Translations under genes and position numbers: made by a program
DNA from: CAZIKB01 sp964539665
GTDB lineage: Bacteria; Zhuqueibacterota; Zhuqueibacteria; Oceanimicrobiales; Oceanimicrobiaceae
DNA: 64,000 nucleotides
Assembly: GCA_964539665.1 (NCBI GenBank)
Contig: CAZIKB010000017.1
Span: 5,650 to 69,649 of the forward strand
Direction: 5' to 3'
Notes under the pieces: model-generated
Database searches by the model: none
The model's input: only the letters and a program-made list of their open reading frames with translations
Told to the model about the DNA's origin: nothing
Shown here: piece after piece, positions 1 to 9,126 of the stretch
Layout of the letters: each line of letters opens with the position of its first letter
Position numbering within the stretch: the stretch's first letter is position 1

Positions 1-6
1 ACAAAA

Positions 7-138
7 TCATTCATGCCTACAGCTTAACATCCATTGAATGCCAAATTTATCGGCTAACATGCTAAACTTATTTGCAAGCGGCATGATTATTTTTCCGTCT
101 TTACCAGGGAACATCAGGTAGGGATTGAGCTGTTTCAT
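7..138 (-). pseudogene. PhnB/YjdN-like VOC protein remnant, internally deleted
   Basis: A 43-codon reading frame whose ATG overlaps the stop of the glycosylase gene upstream (ATGA at 135-138). Its start, MKQLNPYLMFPG, is the typical beginning of PhnB/YjdN-type VOC (glyoxalase-fold) proteins. Its end, with KIIMPL and then DKFGIQWMLSC, is the typical end of the same family. The roughly 100 residues normally between these parts are absent, so the two ends are joined at about codon 13. The frame then closes with TGA at 7-9. Family members are usually about 135-150 residues, so this copy cannot fold as a complete VOC domain. Family assignment rests on remembered motifs; the deletion is read directly. 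Confidence 0.6.
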
Positions 139-1409
139 GATTTTAACTCCTGTGGATTTTCCACAAGACGCTCTAAATCTACTCTGATTTTTTCGGGTGA
201 AATCTTCTCACAAACAATTTCCTCACACTCGTTAAATTCCGCAAATTCTACCAAAGTCGTGACAAACAAGGGAAGAAACTCGTCAAAATATTTTAATTCC
301 TGCTCAAATAATAAATTGCGAATGATGAGCGTCTTTTTCTTGCGATCAGCTTTTGCATCCAGTCTTCCCACGAAGCTGGCGCCCCAAAGAATCGGCAGGA
401 CAAAATAACCATACTTTCTTTTTGCAGCCGGGACGTAACATTCAAGCGTGTAATCGAAATTAAAAAGCCGCTTTAGTCGTTCCCGTTGAATAATCAGGTT
501 GTCGAATGGTGACAGCAGGAAAACCTGTGATGATGCAGGTTCAGTTAGTGGGGAATTCTCCATCGCCTCAGATAATGCATAGTACACTCTATCTTGATCA
601 TGTTCGATCAAAACAGGACTCACTTCTTTGGTTTCTATCAAATCACTGAGTGCTTTTGAGATAACCTCTTTGCTTGCTATTTGAAGATCTGAATCTCTTA
701 CTGTTCCTGGCTGCATAAATTTTAGAATTTCTCTTTCACTGGCTACTCCAAAAGCGGAAAGCGCACGACGCACCAGAAAATGCCCCAGATCACTATTGCC
801 AGGTAATAATGTATTAATATTATCTGGAATCACTCTTTCTGTTAAGTCATAAATTTTTTGAAATTTACGTCGTTCGGTTATCATCAAATCACCCCTCCAA
901 AAAAGCAGTTCTAATGCTACTTTTGCTGGCTTCCAATCCCACCAGCTCCCGCCTTTGTTATCTGATGAAGATTTAAAATCTTTGGAGCTCAACGGGCCTT
1001 CGTTTCCGACCCGTTCGAGAACAGGTTTTAGCAAGTGGCCGCATTTTTCCATCTGATGCCGAGCCCATTTACTTGTGGGATTCAGGAAATTGTGCATTCG
1101 AGGCAAACAGTATCGATAATCCGACATGGGCAGATACGACATGGCGTGTCCCCAATACTCAAAAATCCGGCGGTCTTTTGCCTGAAGCTCATGCAGCATC
1201 GCTTCGTTGTAGTCGCTGCGGCGTGTCCAAAGCGTATGATGATGGGAACGCTTGATAACCGATATTGTATCGATTTGAACGTAACCCAATTTCTCGATTG
1301 TCTGGGCGGTACCTTCTTTACCTCTCGCGAGTTTTATTCTGCCGTCAAGTAACTGTGCACTCAGTGCCATCCGTCGGGCAAATTCTGATGATATTCCGGT
1401 TTTCTTCAA
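135..1409 (-). CDS. Winged-helix DNA glycosylase, YcaQ/AlkX family
   Basis: The 424-residue protein belongs to the HTH_42 / YcaQ family, which in E. coli YcaQ and Streptomyces AlkZ removes alkylated bases and unhooks interstrand crosslinks. The N-terminal part carries LGYVQIDTI near residues 41-49. The Q45-x-D47 pair matches the QxD catalytic motif of the YcaQ branch rather than the QxQ of AlkZ. SHHHTLWTRR follows, as is usual in the family. Tandem winged-helix modules and a C-terminal beta domain (KRKYGYFVLPILWG) fill the rest, and the length is normal. It is translationally coupled by ATGA overlap to the small PhnB-like remnant. Alternative: an uncharacterised paralogue with the same fold but another substrate. 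Confidence 0.85.
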   Translation of the reverse strand: MKKTGISSEFARRMALSAQLLDGRIKLARGKEGTAQTIEKLGYVQIDTISVIKRSHHHTLWTRRSDYNEAMLHELQAKDRRIFEYWGHAMSYLPMSDYRYCLPRMHNFLNPTSKWARHQMEKCGHLLKPVLERVGNEGPLSSKDFKSSSDNKGGSWWDWKPAKVALELLFWRGDLMITERRKFQKIYDLTERVIPDNINTLLPGNSDLGHFLVRRALSAFGVASEREILKFMQPGTVRDSDLQIASKEVISKALSDLIETKEVSPVLIEHDQDRVYYALSEAMENSPLTEPASSQVFLLSPFDNLIIQRERLKRLFNFDYTLECYVPAAKRKYGYFVLPILWGASFVGRLDAKADRKKKTLIIRNLLFEQELKYFDEFLPLFVTTLVEFAEFNECEEIVCEKISPEKIRVDLERLVENPQELKS

Positions 1410-1458
1410 TTTTAGTAGTTTCTAAAGTATGAATATAAAAAAGCCTGAGATTAATGAT

Positions 1459-3774
1459 TTATGATGTTGGCGTGTCCTTGTCAAAATCCGCTATCTCATA
1501 TTCCTTCGGCGGTTCGACGCCAAACAAATGTTTGACAAAATAATCCCAACGCTTGCGTATGAAATAGCGGTGGTCTGAAAGACCGTGTCTGCGGTTGGGA
1601 ATGAGCAATAAGTCAAAATCCTTATTTGCTTTAATGAGTTCACCCGCAAATCTCAGTGTTGAAGCGGTATTCACATTGTTGTCCAAATCGCCGTGAATGA
1701 GCAGCAACTTGCCTTGCAGATTCCCGGCTAAAGTTAAATTTGACTGCTCTGCATAGTGATCGCCAAGGAGTCCCATGTAGAGCTCGGGCCACCAGACTTT
1801 TGCCATGCGATGATCGTGATTGCCAGCTGAAGAAACCGCGACTTTATAGAATTCCGGACGGATCAAAAGGGCGTGAGCAGCGTCATAGCCGCCGGCTGAG
1901 TGACCGTAAATTCCAACCCTGGTTAAATCCAAGTATGGATAGCGTTTGGCCAACTGCTGCAGTCCGGCAATATGATCAGGCGCTCCAATATCTCCGAGGT
2001 TTTTATGTGAGACGTCATGAAATGCTTTGGAGCGCTTTGCAGTTCCCATGCCATCAATGGTCACAACGATAAATCCCAATTCTGCGATGGGTTGATCATT
2101 GTTTCGATAACCCCGTTGAAACGACTTGGGCGTTCTGACAGCCTGGGGCCCAGAGTAGGTGGCGTCAATAACAGGATATTTTATTGCAGGATCAAAATTC
2201 GTTGGACGAAAGATAACGCCGTATAGATCGGTTTTGCCATCGCGTCCTTTAACTTTAAAACGTTCCGGATAATTCCAGCCGGTTGCCAGGAGTTTTGAGA
2301 TATCGGCTTCTTCAAGTACACGAACAACCTTGCCATCGACTTTCCGCCTCAAAACTGACTTTGGCGCTGCATCTACCCGGGAATAGTTATCCACGAAGAA
2401 CTCATCATCCGGAGAAAAATTGAAATCGTGTTCAGCGTCTTCCGGGCTCAGCAGCGTCAGATCGGAGCCGTCAAAGTTAATCCTGTACAAATGACGAAAA
2501 TAGGGATCTCTGTCTTTTTCACGGCCGCCCGCGACAAAATATATTTGCCGGGCGCTGTCATCAACCGCCTCGATGTAATGTACAACGAACTCGCCTTTGG
2601 TAATTTGATTCTTGAGCTTACCCGATTTACCATCAAACAGATAGAGATGATTCCAACCGTCCCGCTCAGATGCCCAGATAATTTCTTTACCGTCGTCAAC
2701 GAAATTCATTTCAATCAGGTCGGGATCAACGTAGGTTTTGGCACGCTCTTCGAATAAAGTGCGGGCTTTGCCGGTTTCAGCTTCGATTTCGAGAAGCTGC
2801 AGATAATTATATCCCCGGTACCATTTGGTAAAATAGAGTCGTTTGCTGTCTTTAAACCATCTTGGGCGACCCCTGGTCAGGAATGCCTCTGCCCGTTTTA
2901 TTTGTACCGGAATTTGTTCGCGATTTTCCACATCGAAAATGACATATTCAACCATCGCCAGAAGAGAATCACCGGGCAGGGCGCGTTCGTAAGAATAGAC
3001 TTCCGCGCGCAAGCCTTTTTCAGCCATGCTTTTATACAGATACAATTTTTTTACATCTTTACGGTACAACCGAAAAGTAGAAATTTTCTTTGAATCAGGC
3101 GACCAGCTAACGTTAGCTTCCGATTCATTTTCTTCCTGCGGATTGCTTTCATTCTCAAGTTTGTACCAGGCCGGCCGGAAGGCATAATCATATTTGTCTT
3201 CACCGTCATGACTCAATTGAATTTCTTCTTCATTTTCAGTCGACCTGACAAACAAATTGTGAGCCCTGATAAAAGCCTGCCATTTGCCATCCGGGGACAG
3301 GCCGTTTGGCTCTTTTGTTTGTTCGATTTTCTTCAATTCGTATTCTGTTAAATCGCAAACCCAGCGCGTGCTGTCAGTATCAAACTGAATCGACTTGGCG
3401 GTATCGATGTATTTAAATGAATCAAAAGGAAGTTCATCCGGTTGATATTGTTTGCCTTGCGCGGTTGTTAATGACTGCGCCAGTTTTTGATGGTCAAACG
3501 CGGGGGCGCTGGTGTTTTGCTCCGCATCAATTAAAACAAATTCTTCTTTGCCGCCAGCAAGAATATTTCGGTACCAAAACCTGGAGCTTTTGTCAATCCA
3601 GTTAGGTGCTACCCAGGCGCTGGACACTAATTTCTCTACATTCCTGGGTAAAAACTGTTCTGCTTTTTGATAGTCATTCAAAGTCCCCTGGGCCATCGCG
3701 GTGAATGGCAAAACAAGCAGAAATACGTACAGGAATACAGAAACCGTTAGTTTGTAGATTCTTCTGTTTCTCAT
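1459..3774 (-). CDS. Secreted S9 prolyl oligopeptidase / DPP IV-like peptidase
   Basis: A 771-residue exported serine peptidase. Residues 1-29 form a signal peptide ending in AMAQ. Residues from about 35 to 480 are the DPPIV_N beta-propeller, with repeated SPDG/SPDSKK blade motifs. The C-terminal third is the alpha/beta hydrolase. The catalytic triad is visible: Ser626 in GHSAGG, Asp698 in HGDLDNNV and His730 in RRHG. Family members cleave dipeptides from peptide N-termini, often after proline. The protein is probably periplasmic or surface-bound and feeds peptide scavenging. A second, longer paralogue lies at 9127-11670 on the same strand. The double-Glu motif that anchors the substrate amino terminus in true DPP IV was not confirmed, so exact specificity is open. 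Confidence 0.88.
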   Translation of the reverse strand: MRNRRIYKLTVSVFLYVFLLVLPFTAMAQGTLNDYQKAEQFLPRNVEKLVSSAWVAPNWIDKSSRFWYRNILAGGKEEFVLIDAEQNTSAPAFDHQKLAQSLTTAQGKQYQPDELPFDSFKYIDTAKSIQFDTDSTRWVCDLTEYELKKIEQTKEPNGLSPDGKWQAFIRAHNLFVRSTENEEEIQLSHDGEDKYDYAFRPAWYKLENESNPQEENESEANVSWSPDSKKISTFRLYRKDVKKLYLYKSMAEKGLRAEVYSYERALPGDSLLAMVEYVIFDVENREQIPVQIKRAEAFLTRGRPRWFKDSKRLYFTKWYRGYNYLQLLEIEAETGKARTLFEERAKTYVDPDLIEMNFVDDGKEIIWASERDGWNHLYLFDGKSGKLKNQITKGEFVVHYIEAVDDSARQIYFVAGGREKDRDPYFRHLYRINFDGSDLTLLSPEDAEHDFNFSPDDEFFVDNYSRVDAAPKSVLRRKVDGKVVRVLEEADISKLLATGWNYPERFKVKGRDGKTDLYGVIFRPTNFDPAIKYPVIDATYSGPQAVRTPKSFQRGYRNNDQPIAELGFIVVTIDGMGTAKRSKAFHDVSHKNLGDIGAPDHIAGLQQLAKRYPYLDLTRVGIYGHSAGGYDAAHALLIRPEFYKVAVSSAGNHDHRMAKVWWPELYMGLLGDHYAEQSNLTLAGNLQGKLLLIHGDLDNNVNTASTLRFAGELIKANKDFDLLLIPNRRHGLSDHRYFIRKRWDYFVKHLFGVEPPKEYEIADFDKDTPTS

Positions 3775-3951
3775 TTATTTCCTCCTTTGGATAAAATTTA
3801 TTATTTGTGTTTTATTGAGATTGATAAAAGTTGTGGGAGTGTGCATTTAACCTAACCACGAAACTACAGCCCTGTTGCGCACCAGGTTCATACAAATGTC
3901 AGACAATACATGCCCGACAAAGAATGTATTCTCTATTGCTTAATGGCTTTC

Positions 3952-4776
3952 TTACTTGATGACGACAATCCGGTCTGTACCAGGAAACCTCTTAAATAAC
4001 TGCGGATCATGGCCAGGGATAACGCGTTCAGGAACACCTGCCAGGGAAATCATGCGTTTCAGGGCTGCCAAATTAGCCGGTCCATCTTCGGGTTCAAATG
4101 TCACGATCGGAGTTTGTGTTTCCAGGTTGCGATAGAGATAACAGTTGTCGGAAGCAAGGACATAGGGCTTATCATTTTCAACGAGAATATATTGCGACGC
4201 GAAAGTATGACGCGCGCCGGTGTAAGCGCGTATGCCCGGTAGAATCTCAACGTCATCTCCGTCAATGAATTTCAGCTTCCCCTCAGCATTGCGGCGGACC
4301 AGAGTCACCAAATCCTCCGGATCGATTCCGCCATGTCGCCCTCCTTCCTGCCAGGCCGAGCCTACATAGTATTCGAACTCCGCTTTCTGCATCCAGATTG
4401 TGGCTTTCGGGAAAAGTTCGATACCGCCCATATGATCCCAGTGGGCATGACTGATAATAATATCAGTGACCTCGGCTGCATTTAAACCAGCGAGTTGAAC
4501 AGCTTTATCAGGGCGGATAAACTCTGTGATATTGAACCGTTCGTTCCAGATTTCGCGATGGAAACCACAATCGAAGAGAATGTTTCGATCGTTACCACGG
4601 ATTAGCCAAAAAACCAAAGGGATGTCGAGTTTTTCATCTTCAGGCGCACCTGCCACGAGACCCGCGACCGGAAACTGAGGAATGGTTGCATATCGAATCG
4701 CCTCGATTTTATACCCGGGTCCGCTAAAAGCTGTTACAGTAAGCGTGATAATAAAGGTCAGTAGATACGGAATCAT
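3952..4776 (-). CDS. Exported metallo-beta-lactamase-fold hydrolase, lactonase-like
   Basis: A 274-residue MBL-fold protein with a short hydrophobic N-terminus (about residues 1-18) that looks like a signal sequence. The zinc site is complete for the dinuclear lactonase type: H110-x-H112-x-D114-H115 in ISHAHWDH, then H190, D210 and H256 (IPGHD). This HxHxDH~H~D~H order and the overall length resemble N-acyl-homoserine lactonases (AiiA/AttM) and related hydrolases rather than beta-lactamases. The substrate cannot be told from sequence; quorum quenching is only one possibility. It sits between two other minus-strand exported hydrolases but is separated by about 180 bp from the S9 peptidase, so co-transcription is uncertain. 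Confidence 0.8.
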   Translation of the reverse strand: MIPYLLTFIITLTVTAFSGPGYKIEAIRYATIPQFPVAGLVAGAPEDEKLDIPLVFWLIRGNDRNILFDCGFHREIWNERFNITEFIRPDKAVQLAGLNAAEVTDIIISHAHWDHMGGIELFPKATIWMQKAEFEYYVGSAWQEGGRHGGIDPEDLVTLVRRNAEGKLKFIDGDDVEILPGIRAYTGARHTFASQYILVENDKPYVLASDNCYLYRNLETQTPIVTFEPEDGPANLAALKRMISLAGVPERVIPGHDPQLFKRFPGTDRIVVIK

Positions 4777-5220
4777 GATTTTACTCCTTAGTGGTCGAAT
4801 AATTCTCGCAACCTAATCGTGGTCACAGTTTGGTGCGTCTGGAGACAAAACAGTGTATGACTTTATTAACCAAGCTTACTTCGTTTTTCTTTTTTCAGTT
4901 TTCTTTTTTCTTTAAGGGTTTGCTTCGGTTTTTTCTTGTCATTTACTTTTTTCTTTTCTCTGCCTTTACTCAATTGATGCCTCCTTTATTGACAGCGGCA
5001 CCAGTTATTCATAAAAATCCGGTGCCATTATTAAAATTGACCTGCCCTGTTTATGTTGTCTCAACAAAATAGCGATGTATGGTTTAGCGATATTAAGTTG
5101 ACTCTTTATTTGAGTTTATTGTCGAGATAATGCTGTTAATATAGAGCAACAAATATTTAAAATCAAGAAAAAAACGATGCAGGGAGTAATAGGTCAATTA
5201 TAGTGGGGATTTAAAAATAA

Positions 5221-5257
5221 TCATGGTTTCCCGAAATTTCTTCGGGACTCACCATGA
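5221..5257. repeat. Palindromic hairpin element in a 660-bp gene-free stretch
   Basis: In the gene-free interval 4777-5437 the only strong structure is an imperfect palindrome, TCATGGT..TCCCGAA and TTCGGGA..ACCATGA, with a four-base centre. Stem length and isolation suggest a REP-type dispersed element or a bidirectional terminator between the TIR-STAND gene and the lactonase-like gene. The rest of the interval is T-rich (4880-4970) and AT-rich, and I see no convincing gene in it. Confidence 0.5.
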
Positions 5258-5437
5258 AGTTAAATCTTCTAAATAAGCTTACTTCATACTGAGCGGAGGC
5301 GAATTATGATTTTTGTATTATTAAATTTATTTGTCATTTGGTTTTTTGTTATTTGTAATTTGCGGCATCTTCGCGCCATGACATTATGAATCGAAATTTC
5401 GTTCAGACACTAAAGAAGCAACACTTCTAATAATATA

Positions 5438-8317
5438 TCAAAAACAGCCTCCTGAATCCCCTTTGCTAAGGGGACTATCCTTTTTCAACTCCTCTAACTC
5501 CCCATCCCGCCGATGGTAGCCGGTCTCCTGAATTAACTTCTCTGCCTTTGCCAAAAACTCCCTGAACTTTGCTGCCATAGCATGTTTTGATAAACTCAAT
5601 TTCTCCCCATTCTCAATTATCTCATAACTTTTATCTGCCGATTGTTTACTGCCTACTGCCAACTGTTCCTGGATATTCCTGCACGCCTCAAGATAATAAT
5701 CCGTAAGATGCAGCCTCATTTTGCCATATTCAGCAATCTCCCGCGCTTCATCAAGGTCGGCCCAGGAATGGGAGAAGTGATATTTGTGTCTAAAAAGAAC
5801 TGAGCGAGCTATTAAGCCACGAGGTAAATCATCTTGATTACCTGATTCCCGCAAACCATCCACGGCCTCGTTCAGAAAATTTTCTGCTTCAGATAAGCTT
5901 GCTGATTTATTTTGAATGGATTGAAGCATTATGGTTCTACCGATTGAGAGGTTGTCGAGAGCAATATCCAAAAGGTGATCAACCCATTTCAACGATGTTT
6001 TAGCCCTTATAATTACATCCTGATATTTCTCCAAAGAAATCAGGAGATCACAGTATCGAGAGCCAAAAAAAGAGCCAAGATAAGGATTCTCAGGTTGTCT
6101 TTTTTTCAGCATATTTTCAGCTTCTATAAACAGAGCTTCGGCGTCATTTATTCTCCCTGCCTGATGAAAAACATCTGCATGAGCTGTGCGACTTGATTCC
6201 ATCCAAAATCCGTCTCCTCTGCGGTCGGCAAACTCCACACTCTGTTTGGCGTATTTTTCTGCCGCTTTCACATCACCCAGGGTAAGCAGCAATTCGCTGA
6301 GGTTATTGGCATTAATTGCTGATTGTTCCCAATTCTCCTGTTCAACAATAATGTCCAATCCAGCCTTCATTGGCTGAGTTGCCTCCTGCAGCCTGCCAAC
6401 AGCACGCAGTGCAAATCCTGCCCAGCTTAAAACAAAAGGCTTAACTTCCTCAGATAAACCAGCAGCAGGTCTGTCCCAGGGAGATTCAAAAAAACTGGAT
6501 AAACAGGCAAGGTCTACCCCAAATGCTCCGAGTTTTGCGGTGCTGTAATGTTCATTTTCTCTTTTAATTCTTTTCCAATACACATCGATCTCTGCTTCAT
6601 GATGCTTCCCAGCCAAACAGCCATGTCTTACCGCGGCAAAAAGAGGTTCCATTTCTTCAAGGGTGACAGGCAGCTTCTTTTCGGGCAGGTTTTTGTAATA
6701 TTCGTATAATCTGGCGTGGGCTTGCTGCCAGGCCTGGGGATTTTCATTTTCCAGCTTCTCGCCAAAGTGTTCGCGGATTAAGGGGTGGCAGTCGAGGGCG
6801 TCGGGATTGTTTTTATCCTTTTCAGCAATAAGGCGCAGAGCGCGCAAATGCCGCAGGGTGGTCTGCCATTTTGGGTGAGGGATATTCTGTAATCGTTCGG
6901 TTAATCCTGAAATGGCTGGTTTTTCGAGCAGCACATCAATGGCCTCTTTAGTGGCAGGTCTGTCGAACAGCCCGAGAATATTCAGAACATCAAGTTCCGG
7001 TCTGTTTTTTTCGGCAAACCATATCTCGTAGGATTGCATCACTCTTCGGGCATGCCCGCCATGCTCTTCACTTGCGGTTAATTTGGGAATGAGGTCTCTT
7101 TTTTTAATATCACCATCGTAAATTGTCTTCAGATAACTGCCCACCAGGTTCAATGCCAGCGCATGGCCTCTAAATTCTTTTGAGGTTTCTTTTAATTCTT
7201 TGTCTGGACCTTTTATTTCATAGTTTTTTAATACCTGCATGCCGGCATCGTCACTGAGGTTTTCCAGTTCATGCATCAGGGTTGTTCTTCCTGCTGTACT
7301 TTTTATGTCTTCTACTTTGCATCGGGAAGTTATAATACACAATCCATTCTGGCTGCGTGCCAGTCCTTTAAGTAGAGCCTGCATAGCCTGGTCTTTCAGA
7401 AAACCGTACATTTCTCCCGGCGGATACTGCAGCGGTTCAAGCCCATCGAGTATCAGCAGCGTCCTTTTTCGGGAGATTATATTTGCCAGCAGCCTGCCCT
7501 TTTCATGCTGTGAGGTGGGTATTTCACCTTCATATTCAAACCATTTAAAGGCATCATTTAAAAAGTCATCAGCAGAAGCCTGTCGGTCTTCCTTCGTTCC
7601 CTGGGAGTAAAAAGACCAGCCGTAAACCAACTCCGCGCCCCTGAAGCTATGCTCTTCCATGTTGTTCAGCCAGGCATTAATTAAGGCGCTTTTACCCACT
7701 CCGCCCCAGGCAACAAAACTGATTATTTTTGTATGTGGATTTTCCCAGGCTTTATCAAGAATCGTCAGTTCCTTTTCGCGACCGAACAGGGTTGCGTCGG
7801 TCGTGGGTAGTTTTGCGGTATCGATTTTATCGGGGGGAACAAGTGTTTTCTTTCTGCGGTCTGGATCTTCGGGTATTTTATTCAGAATATCAAAAATTTC
7901 TTCAGCAAAAGCAGCAAGATCAGTATCAATCTGGAAATCAGTTCCGCCGGACAGTGCTTTGCCATCCTTCGGTCTGGCCTGAATGGGGCTGAGCCATTTC
8001 ACTTGTGTCCAGGCGCAGGGTCTGACAATTAAAGGCATGATCCTCAAACCCTCATTGTTTTTCCGTTCCAGCAGCCTGGGCATTTCCTCGCCTAAAATGA
8101 AATCAGAAGTAAGAAAGTTTGCTGTAATCAGGGGAATTGCAATGTGCGCAGGTTCAATGGCATTTTCAATTTCAGGAAACCAGTCGTCACCGCCCTGTAT
8201 CCTCCGGTCATCCCAAATTTCAAGATGGCCCTGTTTTTCCAGCACTCCAAGGTGTGTGACCAGTCGGTCTTTCCAGTCTTCGTCTTTGTGACTGTAACTG
8301 ATAAAAATTTTACTCAT
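5438..8317 (-). CDS. TIR - STAND NTPase - TPR protein
   Basis: A 959-residue cytoplasmic multidomain protein. Residues 1-145 are a TIR domain (KIFISYSHKDEDW at the start, EIWDDRRIQGG, and S71..E77/E78 where NADase TIRs keep the catalytic Glu). Residues about 180-480 are an NB-ARC/STAND ATPase: Walker A GGVGKS at 205-210, Walker B LLILDG ending at D291, and CIITSR as the ARC/sensor strand. The C-terminal half is helical with TPR-like repeats (AEKYAKQSVEFADRRG and similar). In bacteria such TIR-STAND-TPR proteins often act as ligand-triggered NAD+-depleting antiphage sensors, but some have other signalling roles. It stands alone, with no adjacent effector. The last 15 residues are encoded by a short palindromic repeat. 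Confidence 0.82.
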   Translation of the reverse strand: MSKIFISYSHKDEDWKDRLVTHLGVLEKQGHLEIWDDRRIQGGDDWFPEIENAIEPAHIAIPLITANFLTSDFILGEEMPRLLERKNNEGLRIMPLIVRPCAWTQVKWLSPIQARPKDGKALSGGTDFQIDTDLAAFAEEIFDILNKIPEDPDRRKKTLVPPDKIDTAKLPTTDATLFGREKELTILDKAWENPHTKIISFVAWGGVGKSALINAWLNNMEEHSFRGAELVYGWSFYSQGTKEDRQASADDFLNDAFKWFEYEGEIPTSQHEKGRLLANIISRKRTLLILDGLEPLQYPPGEMYGFLKDQAMQALLKGLARSQNGLCIITSRCKVEDIKSTAGRTTLMHELENLSDDAGMQVLKNYEIKGPDKELKETSKEFRGHALALNLVGSYLKTIYDGDIKKRDLIPKLTASEEHGGHARRVMQSYEIWFAEKNRPELDVLNILGLFDRPATKEAIDVLLEKPAISGLTERLQNIPHPKWQTTLRHLRALRLIAEKDKNNPDALDCHPLIREHFGEKLENENPQAWQQAHARLYEYYKNLPEKKLPVTLEEMEPLFAAVRHGCLAGKHHEAEIDVYWKRIKRENEHYSTAKLGAFGVDLACLSSFFESPWDRPAAGLSEEVKPFVLSWAGFALRAVGRLQEATQPMKAGLDIIVEQENWEQSAINANNLSELLLTLGDVKAAEKYAKQSVEFADRRGDGFWMESSRTAHADVFHQAGRINDAEALFIEAENMLKKRQPENPYLGSFFGSRYCDLLISLEKYQDVIIRAKTSLKWVDHLLDIALDNLSIGRTIMLQSIQNKSASLSEAENFLNEAVDGLRESGNQDDLPRGLIARSVLFRHKYHFSHSWADLDEAREIAEYGKMRLHLTDYYLEACRNIQEQLAVGSKQSADKSYEIIENGEKLSLSKHAMAAKFREFLAKAEKLIQETGYHRRDGELEELKKDSPLSKGDSGGCF
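5458..5473. repeat. CCCCTT-TGCT-AAGGGG palindrome inside the 3' end of the TIR-STAND gene
   Basis: A six-base-pair perfect stem with a TGCT loop. It encodes the LSKGDSG part of the C-terminal tail of the TIR-STAND protein. The wording of this tail resembles short dispersed repeats that read through genes in many environmental bacteria. It may also act as the transcript 3' hairpin. Only one copy is visible in this window. Confidence 0.4.
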
Positions 8318-8404
8318 GTTTATTCCCCTTAATTAAAACCATGTTAGAGATGTAATTCGACTTAAGAACAGCCCCAATTGTCATCCAGCAAATGTGTTTT
8401 TGCG

Positions 8405-8615
8405 TCAATTTAACAACCCCAGAGGGGTAAAATGTTTATAACAGAAGAATTTCAAAATCATATTCGAATCCCTTTAGGGATGGAATGTGATAAAAACTGT
8501 AGCAATTGTAGGTGAGTTTCAACATAAACACCTTAAAATATGTCACTCCTACGGAGTTGAATCGGATCGTTTGGAATTTTTCTATAAACATTTCACTCCT
8601 ACCGGAGTTCAAACA
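8405..8615. repeat. Cluster of degenerate inverted palindromic repeats
   Basis: The 809-bp interval 8318-9126 has no credible gene. Here the motif AGAGGGGTAAAATGTTTATA (near 8412) recurs in inverted form as TCTATAAACATTTCACTCCT (near 8580), with related half-motifs between them: CCCTTTAGGGATGGAATG (8471) and CACTCCTACGGAGTTGAA (8546). The short inner palindromes (CCTTTAGGG, CTCCTACGGAG, CTCCTACCGGAG) suggest several diverged copies of one REP-like unit inserted head to head. Confidence 0.5.
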
Positions 8616-8821
8616 CTGCAACCATGGTCTTAAGTTGACGCTAATTCGCAAATGCGGAATCTTTTTAGTGAATAAGCACATTGCTGTTTATTGACAAAAT
8701 ACTTACAGCCTGCTCCGAGCAGTTTTCGGAGAATGACATGCCCCACTCGTTTTCAAAAGAGAGTTCTTTTCCCTTACTGAAAAAAAGGTTGTGACCATTT
8801 AATTCATCTAATAAAAGAACA

Positions 8822-8927
8822 TGTCATTTCGAGGAGCGTGGCGACGAGAAATCTGATCAAAGAAACTAAAGTATAAGTATTCTCGAATCGCTGTTATACA
8901 AGATTCCTCACTACGTTCGGAATGACA
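8822..8927. repeat. MITE-like inverted repeat (TGTCATTTCG...GGAATGACA)
   Basis: The left arm TGTCATTTCGAGGAGCG..GAGAAATCT (8822-8854) and right arm AGATTCCTCACTACGTTCGGAATGACA (8901-8927) are imperfect reverse complements around an AT-rich centre. A related pair occurs at 55824-55902, so this is a dispersed family. It lies between the TIR-STAND gene and the second S9 peptidase. No open reading frame is inside, so it cannot move by itself. Confidence 0.6.
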
Positions 8928-9126
8928 AAAACCTTTCATTACAGAAAGCACTACAAAATAGTAGTGTGGCGCTCACAATGACAGGTTTAAGCTCCTATTC
9001 TTACAATAGTCTTGTTATTAAATTAACAGCTCAGAAACCATAAGTAACAGACCAGATCTTGCCCCGCTGGAAACCTCATCCTGCGGGGCAGGTCCTTGAT
9101 CTATCCAATAGTAGAGTCGTGATGTT

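Noticed and set aside
4830..5072. 80-codon frame on the plus strand in a T-rich intergenic region
   Set aside because: Phe/Leu-rich because of poly-T tracts; no ribosome binding site and no recognisable pattern.
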